Assembly: GCA_013365365.1 (NCBI GenBank)
Contig: JABVXU010000396.1
Coordinates: 1-50,252 of the forward strand
Reading direction: 5' to 3'
Source of the DNA: Cruorifilaria tuberocauda
Taxonomy: Eukaryota; Nematoda; Chromadorea; Rhabditida; Onchocercidae
DNA length: 50,252 bases
Part shown: positions 1-11,733 of the stretch, in pieces
How the letters are laid out: the number at the start of each line of letters is the position of its first letter
Position numbering within the stretch: position 1 is the first letter of the stretch
Notes under the pieces: model-generated
What the model was told of the DNA's origin: nothing
The model's input: the letters and a program-made list of their open reading frames with translations, nothing else
Databases searched by the model: none
Program-made: the position numbers and the translations under genes

Positions 1-3000
1 TTCTTACATATTCATAAAAAGATAATGTCCTTCCAAATTGTACATATCTATTATTATTTGTTATTATTACTGTTATTATTACTGTATTATTTTGTTAATG
101 TATTATTATTATTGTTATTAATTAGATTTTCTGATTGAGAACGATAGTAATATTAACAAGCTAAATAATATGGTTAATCGGTTGCTCATGAAGTAATTTA
201 TTTATAATCTAATAGTAGGTGCAATCTTTTTTATAGTATCTACAATATTTTCAAGTTGTTTATACAAAGTTATTACTTTTCAATCAAAAACAAAGGAAGA
301 AGAAAAAAACTCAGCAATTTTAAACTAATACAATCAACTTACAGTGACAATTCTCATACTTTCTTTTTCTTCCTTTCATGAAAAAGAACTTTGTTCCGGA
401 AATGCATTTGATTTAAATGTAAACTTTAGCTTTTCTAATTAATAAACAATGAACAGGAAAAGAAAAAATTACGATGCAAGAAGAATCCGAAAAAAGAAAG
501 AAAATGAAAAGATAATTATAAAATCAAATATATATAGAAGTATGATTGATGATAACTCACTGATATGATCACGTAAGTGAACGCCTAATTTAATTTTGTA
601 ATGTGATTAATAATTGATAGACTTGTAAGCTAAATACTTGATATTAGCCGAGGTGATCAATTGCATTACTTATCCTACTGATAACTTTCCAGCATAGGTT
701 ATCATAGGTGTAAGTTTGTCATGCTTTTTTACTCTATTCGACTATTAGTATTTTTCATTACTTGAGTTTATATGAAATAGAATTGACATAATATGAAATC
801 ATTAAATAGTTGAAAAATAGCATTTGATAACAAATGATATAATAATAATTGATAATTAGTTAATCCATTATATGACTTTCCAAAGTGATAAAAGTGATAA
901 AGTTGATAAACGGTTGAGCGATGATATGTGAAAGAAAGAACGATTCAATCATTTATATTACAACATTCTTTTCGTTCTTTGCTCTCAACCATAAATTTTA
1001 AATTTCAAAAAATTATTTCTAAATTGTGTAATAAAATTTAATCTTATAATCCAAAAGAAAAAAAAGAAATATATCGAAAAATGAGCAGTGATAAGATGAT
1101 AAAACATAGAAGGATAAAGTAATGATAGAATTATAGTTATCTTATAATACTTTGTAAATATAGCAATTCAAAAGAAGTATTACTATTAAAATTATTTTAA
1201 AACGGAATGAAAAAAGTGTGGAAAACTTGATAATTAGAAAAAATTGAAAATTACAATTACCTAATTACAGTTAAGATATATCGGAAGCAAAAATTTTAAA
1301 AAGAAATCCAAATTAGAATTGGTGATTGAAGAGTTAAATTTAATCTGATCAAATTAATTTTAATTGAAATTTAATTGGTAAATAAACTTACAGCACAATT
1401 ATCGTTTCTTTTGTTTTCTCTTTGGAAATTTAATGAAATTGGTCAATCATAGTTTTTTTTTTTGAATCGAGTGCTTTCACTGGAAAACAATTACATGTCC
1501 CGGGTTCTACCGGGGATACTTAGGAGAAATCATTAAATATTATGTAATTAAGAAAAAAATATTATTAGCGTACAAAAAAATAAGAGGTTAGCTATAGCTA
1601 CATATACAATAACTTTTATGTCATATGCTAGCTATGTTAGCTAACTTTAGCGAATTTATTGCAATTCTCGTAACTTACAGTTATTGCCTGTAACTTAAAG
1701 TTAGTCTTAATAACTCTTTTTTTGCCAAATTTCAAAAAGTAATTTGAAAATAAAATCAAAAAGTAAAATGAAAACAAATTGATAGTAGTAATAATTAAAA
1801 ATTTTAAATTACTAACAATAACTTTTTTCTTTAATATCAGTTAATTTAAATCATCAAATTTAATTTCAAATTGAAAATATCAAAAGATAGTTTTGCTTTC
1901 CCATGTAAACTGATGATATAGCATTGATGAAATATCAATACGAATTACATCATTTGCATTTTTTTACACTCAAATTTAAATTTCATTGGAAATGAAGATC
2001 AGATAATCGATTAAGTAGATCGGTGATTTGACAGATATGTGAAATTGAAATGAGATATGAGAATTGATGATCCTTCTCAAATCCTATCTATTTTATAAAT
2101 AAATGAAAATTTAAAAAGAATATTTTAAAATTCTTTTGAAAATATCGAAAAAGAAAATCAAACATTTAAATTATTTAAATCCATCCATCCATTATCAATT
2201 TGTATTTTTTCTCTTAATCAAATTATTATCAGATTATCAGTGTATGAAGGAAAACAGTAGTATTATATTTTATCGACAGACATAAAAAAAATAATATTAT
2301 ATTTCATCAATAAACTGAAAAAAGATATTTTTTATTTTATTTTTTATTAATAAATACTTTTTACTCATAAAATATTTATTATTTATGAAATTTACAATGT
2401 ATAATTTATTGGATAAAAAAAAACAATTCCGGTTTATTCTTTTTCCTTTTCTATAAAAACACGAAATTAAACAAACTAATATATTATTTCATATCCTAAA
2501 CTATTACTCGAATTTAGCAATTTGTAGAACTTATGAAAAAAAGCAGACAAATGAATTGTTGATTTTTTTAAGAAGTAAAATTTAGGACAATTTAAGATGG
2601 AAGACTGATATATGGTAGGGAGAAAGTTATACAAATAATTTCAATTAATTGAATTTCAACGTATCAATTGAATATTTAGCCTTTTTTATCCGCCTGTTTC
2701 TTCAATTGTTAGCAAATTTGCATTTAAATATGGGACAAGGTAACAATGAATTCAATGAATGATAGAGAAAGATTTTAAAAATTGATCTTTGTTTAATATT
2801 CATATTAATCTACCATATCATTTATCATTTCTTGTTAAAAGATAAAGAATAAATCTTTCAGGACTTGAAATTTTAATTTAAATATTAAAAAGTTATTTCA
2901 TGATCACGAATAATTGATATTGCGACTGATCTTGGCATTAATTAATAGATGATAATTGAGATAATTTGATATTAACGAGGAGGAATGGACAATTTAAATA

Positions 3001-6000
3001 ATTACAAAAATTTTAACAAAATTTAATGAAACCGTTAAAATATGAGAATTCAAAACTTTAATAGGATCCCTTGATTGGTCCCTGACCTCAGTGATAAATG
3101 ATTGAGAAAACTTGTTATCAGCATATCGAAATCGGGTTAACTACACGGTGAGGAGCTTCCTGAGCAACAACAACTAACAATTAAGTAATAATGATAAATT
3201 GATAACAGAAAATGATATTTATAGATATGCAAACGAACAATATCATGAATTTTTAGAATTGTGAAAATAAAATTCAATTCAAAAAAAGTTATTTCGCTTT
3301 TATTTTATTTGCCGAATAAAAAAATGAAAAAAAAAACAGAATTGAAAGTTGAAAAAAATAAATAAAAAAGTTACAAATCCTGTATTAAATTTGAAAAAAA
3401 AAAGTATAGCAACCAGACCGGATTCCGTAAAACCGGATGGAAATCCGACTGAGCAATGAGAAATTTATTCATTTGCTTTATGTGCTAAAAAAAATAAATT
3501 TAATACTTTCAATACTATCACAACTATTGAATTAATGAAAAATTGTAGAATAGTAAACGGAAGGATAGAACGGAATGAATTTTATTCAAAAGTTTACACA
3601 AAAGTTGTTTTTCACAAATTTCAATTTTCCTCATTCTCGTCAATTGAACAAAATACAATTTCAACGTTACTATCAATGAAAAGATATTTCGATAAAAAGA
3701 ATAGAAAAGTAAGAGAAAGGAAAAAAAGAGAGTTACTTGACGATAAGTTAGATGAATCGGAAAATTTGAAATGCGTTGTTTTTTTTTTCCAACGCAGTTT
3801 CCGTTTATTGGTTTGAGGAACGGAAAAGAAATGAGATAATAACGATGATTTTTAAGATTTTATGAGGTGTAACATGAATGAAAAAACTATGAATAGGAAT
3901 GATTAAATTACGAAAAATCGTAATACTTACATCGTAATCCTGAAAATAATCATAATATTAATTAATAAAACAAAATAATCGTAGTACTAAAAATAATACT
4001 AAATAATAATAGTTTTTACTTCTATTCTATCTTTTCATAATAATCATGATACTAAAAATAATAATAATTGATAATCTTTATTTCTATTCTTTCTTTTCAT
4101 TTCACTTATACGTTAAAAATATGAATTGTATTAATTGTTTTTTTTTTTTTTTTTTGGAATTTACTTAATTATCTTTTTTCACATTTTTGAGGAGAAGAAA
4201 GGTATACAGGTAATAAAATTAAAATTTTCAATTAACCTTATTATCATCGATCTCTAAAATAATTTTTTTTTTTTCGTTTCTTCAATTTCTCATATATTTG
4301 TTTAAAAAAAAACGAAAAAAAAACAATGTAACTATCATTTCTTACATACTTTTTACTTTTTTTTTACTTACTCTTTTTTACTTATTCTTACTTCTATCAA
4401 TTACGATTAATTTAAACAGTAGCTAATATAGAATAATCTTACAAAAATTTCAAAAACACTACCTGATCCGGCTAATTAGACAATATTTCTTACGTAATAT
4501 TGTGCTATTTTATTCCATTAATTTTAATAATAGTCCAGTTCATCGAAATGGAAATAAAGATATCATTAAGGTGAATAAAAATTCACCTTAAATATTTTTT
4601 TCCATTTTTAAAGCATTTGAAATTTCCACATCCTGTTTAATTGTCCAGTAATAAATGATTGATTAATTACAGGCTAGCGATTTGTTTTTTTTTTGACGTT
4701 TTATAAAACATAACATTGAAATTTTTACGGTTTGTATGTAAATTGAAATTTAATCTGAAATTTTCAAAACATTGATTTAACTATGGAAGAAGATTATTCC
4801 CAAATACAGGTTGATGAAATAAATACAACACTGGAATTATTAACTTTAATGCTCGATGTTAATAAGGTTAATTAAAAGTTAATTTCATTAATGAATAATT
4901 ATAATATGTATTTGAAAATCCGATACTAACTCCTATTCAATTGAGAAACAATACAGGATGGTACAAAAGTAACAATGGAATTATTATTATTCAAATAATT
5001 ATAAAATAAATTTGAAAATAGTAAAAAAGAAGAGTAGAAATTTTTTCCCGGAAAAAAATATAAAAGAGATTTCCGGTTGGTGACGGCTATTTGATAATAG
5101 CTTGATTTGATAACTGATAAGCTTCAAACTGAAAAGCTGTGATAAACATGAATAATTTAAGAAATTGAAATAAGGAAGTGATAAAGGTGAAAGTTAACGG
5201 GAAATTTCAGAGAAAGACTATTTACTATTTGCTATTTAGCAGAAGAAAATTATTTGAGAGAAAAAATTAAAAATCAATTAATGAAAGAAAAAAAGAAGAT
5301 TATGTAAGATAACAGGAAATTACAGTGTAACCGGAAAATGATAAATCATCGAGTAGGATAGACAATTTTCCCACTTATCATCGGGTGAAATTTTTATCAG
5401 TATCAATGAATCAATGGGAAAGCACTGTAAATTGTAAAAACAACTAAATGCTCATTCACCGCGGAAAAACAAATAATGCGGGGATAAATGCATGAAAGAG
5501 AGCGGATGGAAAAAATGTTAGGAATGAAAAGATTTTAGCAATTGATAATTTATTTAAAATATAAAATAGAATTAGAAATTAATGTAATTTAATTAATAAT
5601 GGTGTAAAGATGAATGAAGTAAACTTTTGAGCTAATTTTTTGTATTTTTCATCTGTTCTGCAGAATTGAGAATTCTACATTTTCATTAAAATTAAATTTT
5701 TCCTCAAAAATCATTCATTCTTTCGTGAATTTTAACAATTAACCCAGAGCTTTAAAGTAATTTGAACCTGAATTATTTTGCTTTAGTAAATTTGAATGTT
5801 TTTAAATTATAAATAAATGCGACGAAAATTTCAATATCACAATTTCGAAATTTGAAAAATTTTAAATCACGGAATCTAACGTTCATAAGAATGACTTCTT
5901 TGCTAGCATTCATTTTAGGTTTTGAACTTGCAAAAAAAAAAAACCGGTAACTGGAGTAAAGCTATAATTCTTACTTCTAAACTTAAAAAATACAAGAAGT

Positions 6001-7280
6001 ATTTATGGAGTAAAATAATTCCCAAAAATGTTCACTTACCTTTCTTTTTTTCTTTTAGTTTAGCATGCAATTAGAAAGGTAAGCTTTACTCGGAAAGAAA
6101 TTTTTTTCCGTAAGTTTTTCCGTTCAAAATTAAAAAAATTAACTTATAGAATTTAAGTAATGAATTTTTGTCTTTTATTAAAAATTAATTTTTGAAAGAA
6201 GTTTGAAAATTTTTGAGAATTACAGTAATGGATACTTTAACGTAGAATTAAAAGATATTCAATAATTCATATTGAACGCCTAAATAGATGAACAATAGTT
6301 TTATCATTCTTTATCACTCATAAATCAATGATTTTACAAATGATTTCACTATCAATTAATCATCAATCAATAAATCAATAAATCAACTAATTAATAATTT
6401 TTGTTTTAAGAATATTTATTTAGTTTATGAAAAGCAAAAAAAAATTTTATTAGCTAAAATCTTTCAAAAGTTTATCAAACGAAGCATACAGTTAATTCAA
6501 AAATTTCTATAATGCTCGTTATCAAATAAAAAAACTTAATCATGAATGATAGTGAAAGATAGGAAAAGTTGTGAAATCATTGAAATCACTTCAAAGCTTT
6601 CAATTATTGTTAAGAAAAAAAAGGAAGAAAAGGATTTCAGTTATTATTTTTCTATTCAATTTGAAAATGTAAAAGCGAGAAATAAATGAAAAAAAAAAGT
6701 CGAAAAGCGAAGCAAACAAATTCTTACTTCTGTTCCGATCGGTCAATGATTCATCGTTAATTTTGCCAAATCTAAGCTTTAATTTGTCAGTTTTCCTTCT
6801 AATTAACATTACTAATTATACGATAACTGAAATAACTTAAATTTATACCTTAAATATTTGAGTAAACAAATAATTAGAATTAGAAATAAATAAATCAGTT
6901 AAATTAGGAAATGTTTTTCTAATGCTAATCACTTGTTCAACCATATTTACTCATTACATATTTACTTATTCAGAGTAAAATTTGCTTAATTAAGTTAGTT
7001 AAGTCGATAAGTTGTTTTAATGAAATTGATCTACTGCTTGAAATATTTGAACATTTGATTGTGCATTCGTTTGAAATATTGTGTATTTTTAAAATTATTA
7101 GAAATATTATTGAAATTTATAAAATTATTGTTAAATATCAAAATTAAGCTGGAATTAGTCAGGGAAATGGATTACTTTTACTTTATATATGCTTTATTTA
7201 ATTATTTAAGTGGATAATTAATTGGTGAACAAATTATTATAAAACAAATAAGCGAATAAATAAACAAACAAATAAAAAAA
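1..7280. other. AT-rich intergenic stretch, no gene seen
   Basis: Very AT-rich DNA with homopolymer runs and short TTA/ATA repeats. The only frames over 60 codons (for example 3535-3816 and the reverse frame 6600-6809) are lysine-, phenylalanine- and asparagine-rich, as expected by chance from AT-rich sequence, and lack paired splice sites or recognisable motifs. I saw no tRNA or rRNA. A small GC-rich hairpin lies near 1499-1517 (CCCGG, 6-nt loop, CCGGG). Distal promoter elements or a long intron of a gene outside the window cannot be excluded. Confidence 0.6.
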
Positions 7281-7288
7281 AATTTTTC

Positions 7289-7318
7289 CGAAAATATTTG
7301 TTGTAATAGTGGTGACAT
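7289..7318 (-). pseudogene. Inverted, decayed copy of the Tyr-rich gene's first exon
   Basis: Read on the minus strand, 7281-7340 closely matches plus-strand 8183-8247, which holds the start codon, first exon and donor of the Tyr-rich gene. The minus copy reads MSPLLQQIFS where the gene reads MPPLLQQTYS. The exon length (30 nt) is identical and flanking bases on both sides also align. The donor is destroyed: GGTAAA in the gene is GGAAAA here. I found no inverted copy of the later exons, so this looks like a short inverted duplication. Confidence 0.6.
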
Positions 7319-7388
7319 TTTTGTAAAAAAAAATGCCGGAATAAATTAATCGGAGATTTTCAAAATGAAAAGATGGTAATTAAACATT

Positions 7389-7457
7389 AGAGAGAGAGAG
7401 AGAGGGAGAGAGAGAGGGGGAGAGAGAGAGGGAGAGAGAGAGAGGGGGAGAGAGAGA
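7389..7457. repeat. (GA)n microsatellite with G-rich interruptions
   Basis: About 70 nt of GA dinucleotides interrupted at regular distances by GGG to GGGGG, an imperfect higher-order repeat. It lies about 750 nt upstream of the Tyr-rich gene. Confidence 0.9.
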
Positions 7458-7506
7458 TACGATAATTAATAGAAATGTGTTAATTTTTTATTATAAAACA
7501 AGAATA

Positions 7507-7638
7507 AATGGATTTTCATGATACATAAACTTTCATATATGTCTTATCAATATCAAATCATATATGTCTTATCATTATCAATAATTATATCAATATAATA
7601 TGACATAGATGATAGTGCATGTATCATGAAAGTCCATT
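7507..7638. repeat. Fold-back element: 20-bp inverted arms around a 25-bp tandem duplication
   Basis: 7507-7526 and 7619-7638 are reverse complements with one mismatch. Between them the unit starting CATATATGTCTTATCA is duplicated in tandem (7534-7558 and 7559-7583). The arrangement resembles a small MITE or a cruciform-forming element, but no flanking target-site duplication was identified. Confidence 0.7.
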
Positions 7639-8150
7639 CCTTTTAACTTACAAATTTAATAATTTCTTCAATAAATTAGATATTTTCCCTTTCGAATATT
7701 GCATGAGGATATTGTTCTTTTTTTTTTCGTTTCACGGCAATTCAATCAAGTTAGCTAACATTTTAGCTTCATCTCTCTTTTTTTTTTCTGCCACATTTGA
7801 ATTCTACGAAATTTATCGATAAGAAAGAAAAAAAAATGCACATTCTTCTAAAATAAAACAACAACTGTTCTTTCATTTCTCACATATTTATAGATGAAAA
7901 AAAAATTTTTCTAAATATAAATTTAGAAACTACCACTTTGCGGCAAAAAAGTTCATTAGAAAAAATGAACTTTTAAAATTGACAAATGAATGTGAGGGAA
8001 ATTTGAGGTGGAGAGAGAAATAGGAGAAAAAAGAAGTAAAGATTGATGATACTGGTTGATTTAGAATTTTGTTCTTCACAGGCTAAGTTCTGTTCATCCA
8101 TTGTCTTTGCTTTACTGCTTGCTGCTATTATCCAGCGCGAAATATCCGAT

Positions 8151-8190
8151 TGATTATTCCGATATCCAAGTGATTATCCCGATATCCGGT
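8151..8190 (+). promoter_or_regulatory. Tandem 20-bp repeat just upstream of the Tyr-rich gene start
   Basis: Two head-to-tail copies of TGATTATYCCGATATCC plus three variable bases lie at 8151-8170 and 8171-8190, ending 20 nt before the ATG at 8211. A third partial copy of the core (AATATCCGAT) precedes them. A possible splice or trans-splice acceptor (TTCTTCACAG) ends at 8081, which would put the repeats in the 5' leader; otherwise they are promoter-proximal. Function is inferred from position only. Confidence 0.45.
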
Positions 8191-8210
8191 ATTTTTTCTT
8201 TTGTACAAAA

Positions 8211-10114
8211 ATGCCACCACTATTACAACAAACATACTCGGTAAATTCATTTTTTTTTTGTAACAGTTTCTGAAAAGAATGAACAAAAAATCATTTTCTG
8301 CAATCTTCAGTCTTAATGATATTCTTTTGTAACTTTGTAATTTTTCTATTTATCTAGGATTAGAGGTTAAAGGTTAAAAATAAATCAAACATTGCTGCTA
8401 CAGAACTATAATTTGGTAAAATAATTTTTTTTGCTGTTTTTTTTTGCGTACAAATTTTTGCAAATAAATTAAAAATTAAAAAAAAGGTTTCATCGAATTA
8501 TTTGAAATTCAAGGAAAAATCGTTTTTTGAAGTGATTAATCAAAAATTTTTCATTTTTGATTTTTTAGTTGTATCGTTCAAAATCATTGGAAAAATTAGC
8601 AAACGACAAGAAATATGCAGCAAGCTGGCCGAATCCGGAATTTCGAAATTGGAGTTTGGTTAGCATTCTTGTTCACGTCATTACGTGAGAAAACGTAAAT
8701 TAACATGATATAAATAAAGCTGTAACATTCACAAGTAATGATTTATATATGCTATTTATATTGGATGATATTTCTTGCAACTAATAATGAAAGCGCTAAT
8801 AATTTAAAAATAAGAGAGAGAGAAATGGGAGAGAGAGAGAGAGAGAAGGAGAGAAATGTTAACAATGATTGATTTGATATCCGATACTAATAATACTTTT
8901 CGTACAAAATGAAATCCAGTCTTCTTTTTTCCTTTTTCTTTTTTTCACAATAAATAAAAATGATTTGAAATTGAACGGATCATTGAATGAAATGAAAATA
9001 AATGTTTATTGATTCAGCTTTTACTTGATCAGGCACTATTACTATTACTATTACTATTAATAGTACCAATATTAATATTACTATTATCAGAATTCTCTCG
9101 ATGGTCGTTACCAATACTAATATCTGAAATTATTACTAGTTCTATCATTTAGAGCACCATAAAATTTTTTCTCTTTGTAGCTAATGAAAAAATAAATTTT
9201 AAAATATTGCTTTTCCAGATTTATATAAACGTTGAAAATAGGTTTCCAGTCAAATAAACTTAGTATATCCATTGAAGTATAAAATATTAAATTATAAAAT
9301 CAGTATTAATTTATAAAATCATATTAATTTGAATAAAGATAGCTTAAATGTAATACATAGTACATTTTCCTCTTTTTAACATAAATAAAGAAATGAAAAT
9401 TTTCGAAATAACGTATCATATGAAAATCAATTCTAACTTTCATCTGACATCATTTAAAATAAATACTTTTATAATTCCAACCGCTCATTATCAGTTACGA
9501 TTTACTCATATAATAATAATGATAATATTGCAACTATTATCATGATTATAATTATAATTTTGCAGTATGATGATTATTGGTATGATTGTTACGTGGGAAC
9601 ATCACCACGTTCTCGAACTGATAAAATACCATATAGCATGTGGAATTATCCGTACAGCTCTTGGCTGAGATATAATAATCATTTGTAAGTAAATTAAGCT
9701 AGAAACAAAATAGAAATAGAAAGCAAATGTTTGCAAGATGAAAATGAAACGCATGATTGATTAATTGTATTAAAATAATAACTTAAACTGATAACTGTAT
9801 AATAATACTACATCATTTTGAATATTTCATTTATACTGATAGTAGTAGAATTTCGAGAGAAAACAATTAGAACGGTAAGTAACACTGATGATTAATTCAT
9901 TAAATTTTAATTAGTACCATTCTCGAAAACAAAAAAAATGGAAATAATTTTCAGATATGATTTGCCATCTATTTATCCATCATACTATAGCACGTATTAT
10001 TATGCATATAATGATAATGCACGTTATTTGCACTATCATAATTATTTCACTTATTATTCACCGTTAAATCGTCATTGGCTTAAAACAACCAATAAATATG
10101 GAAATTATTCCTGA
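8211..10114 (+). CDS. Tyrosine-rich small protein, four exons, 132 aa
   Basis: Exons 8211-8240, 8569-8658, 9566-9684 and 9955-10114 (stop TGA) join in frame through GT-AG introns (donors GTAAAT, GTTAGC, GTAAGT) to give 132 residues starting MPPLLQQTYS. I counted 26 tyrosines (about 20%) and six tryptophans; residues 81-131 are the densest, with runs such as YPSYYSTYYYAY. The N-terminal 40 residues are more ordinary (LYRSKSLEKL, then WPNPEFRNW) and could be a conserved short domain. There is no signal peptide or membrane segment, and one cysteine (C48). I do not recognise the family. Tyrosine cross-linking in cuticle or eggshell, or a muscle or cytoskeletal structural role, are guesses; the absence of a signal peptide argues against secretion. 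Intron phases are 0, 0 and 2. Confidence 0.8.
8812..8855. repeat. (GA)n microsatellite in intron 2 of the Tyr-rich gene
   Basis: Interrupted GAGA tract inside the intron between exons 2 and 3. Confidence 0.85.
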
Positions 10115-11733
10115 AGCTGATGATCAAATCAGGAATTATGGAATCGGATGATTATATCGAGAATTATGGGAATCAATTATTCATTAACTTCATGAATTTT
10201 ATGATTCTAAAAAAAAAAACACACACACACACATCGGAAGATTTGTGAAATTATCTGAAAATATCAGTGTAACAGTTGTTGTTATCTTTAGCATAGTTGA
10301 TAATATTATGAAATTATGAATAATCTAATATACGTTATTCTTAATTAATCAGCAAAATGAAGAAATACAATTGTTTCTCTACTTATTGATTTAACTTTAC
10401 GAACGCTCACCTTCTTTCTTTATTTTATAATATGTAATGTAATATTATACGACGATTAGTATAAAACTAATATGCCTTCGAAAGATAAATTATTCTAGCG
10501 AATTAATTAACAATACTAGCAAATATCAGTTTACTGAAACTTGATATCCCATTATAAATTTCACCTGCTTTTTACAGTTCTCCATCTTGATGCTTCAAGA
10601 ATTTTGACTAAATATTGGATAAGAAGAAAAAGAAGGAAAGAGCCCTGAAATGGCTTCATTGTAACATATTTAATGCTTAATCAAAACCAGAATGCTGTGG
10701 ATAATCGAATCCAGAAAATATATTATAATTTAGTATGATACGATTTCATATATCCTATGAACATTATTCGAATCAATAAATCAATTAGTTTTAAAAAATT
10801 ACGCAAACTTTTAAATGTGATTACCATTTACTTAACTCCTCATGGTGTGGAACTGATAAAAATTGGGGAGCATACCAATAAGTGATTTTATTTGTTTAGA
10901 GAATACTCGTCAACCAAAAGCAAAATGAACAGATAAAAACAAACATTTCTCTTATTTACAAAATATTGTACAATGAAATCAAAACCTATGCAAAATACAT
11001 CCTGTGGGCAAGGTAAGAAAGAACTAAACTGATGAATAAGAAAATAAAATCAATAATACTATACATACGTTCATCTTCCAAAAAGAAATCCGAAACATTC
11101 TATTTAATGAATCTCTTAGCGAGTTACAATAGTAATATATAAAAATTTAATAATTATGATTTGAAAAATAGATTATAACAATAATTTGTTCATTGAGTTT
11201 GTTTTCTGAAAGATGACAAAGTCATGAAATATTCACAACAAAATTACATCAACAATCAGACAAATTTATCAATTATCGTTGCAGCAATTATCGTGTCTCA
11301 TTTTTGGAATGGGAACATAAAAACTATTTGGAAATGAAACTAGATAAAATATGCATAAATTTCATAAGACACTATCTTAATTCCCTTATCATATATAAAT
11401 TCATCCTTTAGAAAGTCCAGTGTTGTAAAGATTGACTATTGTTTCTACCAAAAAAATTTCCTACGCTCTGAAAATGTATAATCATAATAAAGAATGAAGA
11501 GAAATATAATTTTAGTCTCAACTGAAATATTCTTTGCTTAATGACAGTGAGTGCTGCTAAAGACTAACATACCAGTCATCTGCTCTTTTTTCCGAAAAAA
11601 TTCGAGCAAACCCAAAAAAAAAGTATTGTTATAATTTGAAAAACATTGATATGTTGCATCCATAAATATGGGATTGAGCTATTCGAATCAAGTGATTTCA
11701 ATTGAATTAATAATTGAAATGTTTTGTCGTTTT
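10115..11733. other. Convergent intergenic region between the Tyr-rich gene and VPS15
   Basis: About 1.6 kb between the two stop codons. It should hold both 3' UTRs. A plus-strand AATAAA occurs at 10775-10780, a candidate but distant poly(A) signal for the Tyr-rich gene. A short (CA)n tract lies at about 10218-10233. I see no additional gene. Confidence 0.6.

Noticed and set aside
3535..3816. 93-codon plus-strand ORF
   Set aside because: Composition is Lys/Arg/Phe-rich as expected from AT-rich DNA, with no motif, splice context or homologue recognised.
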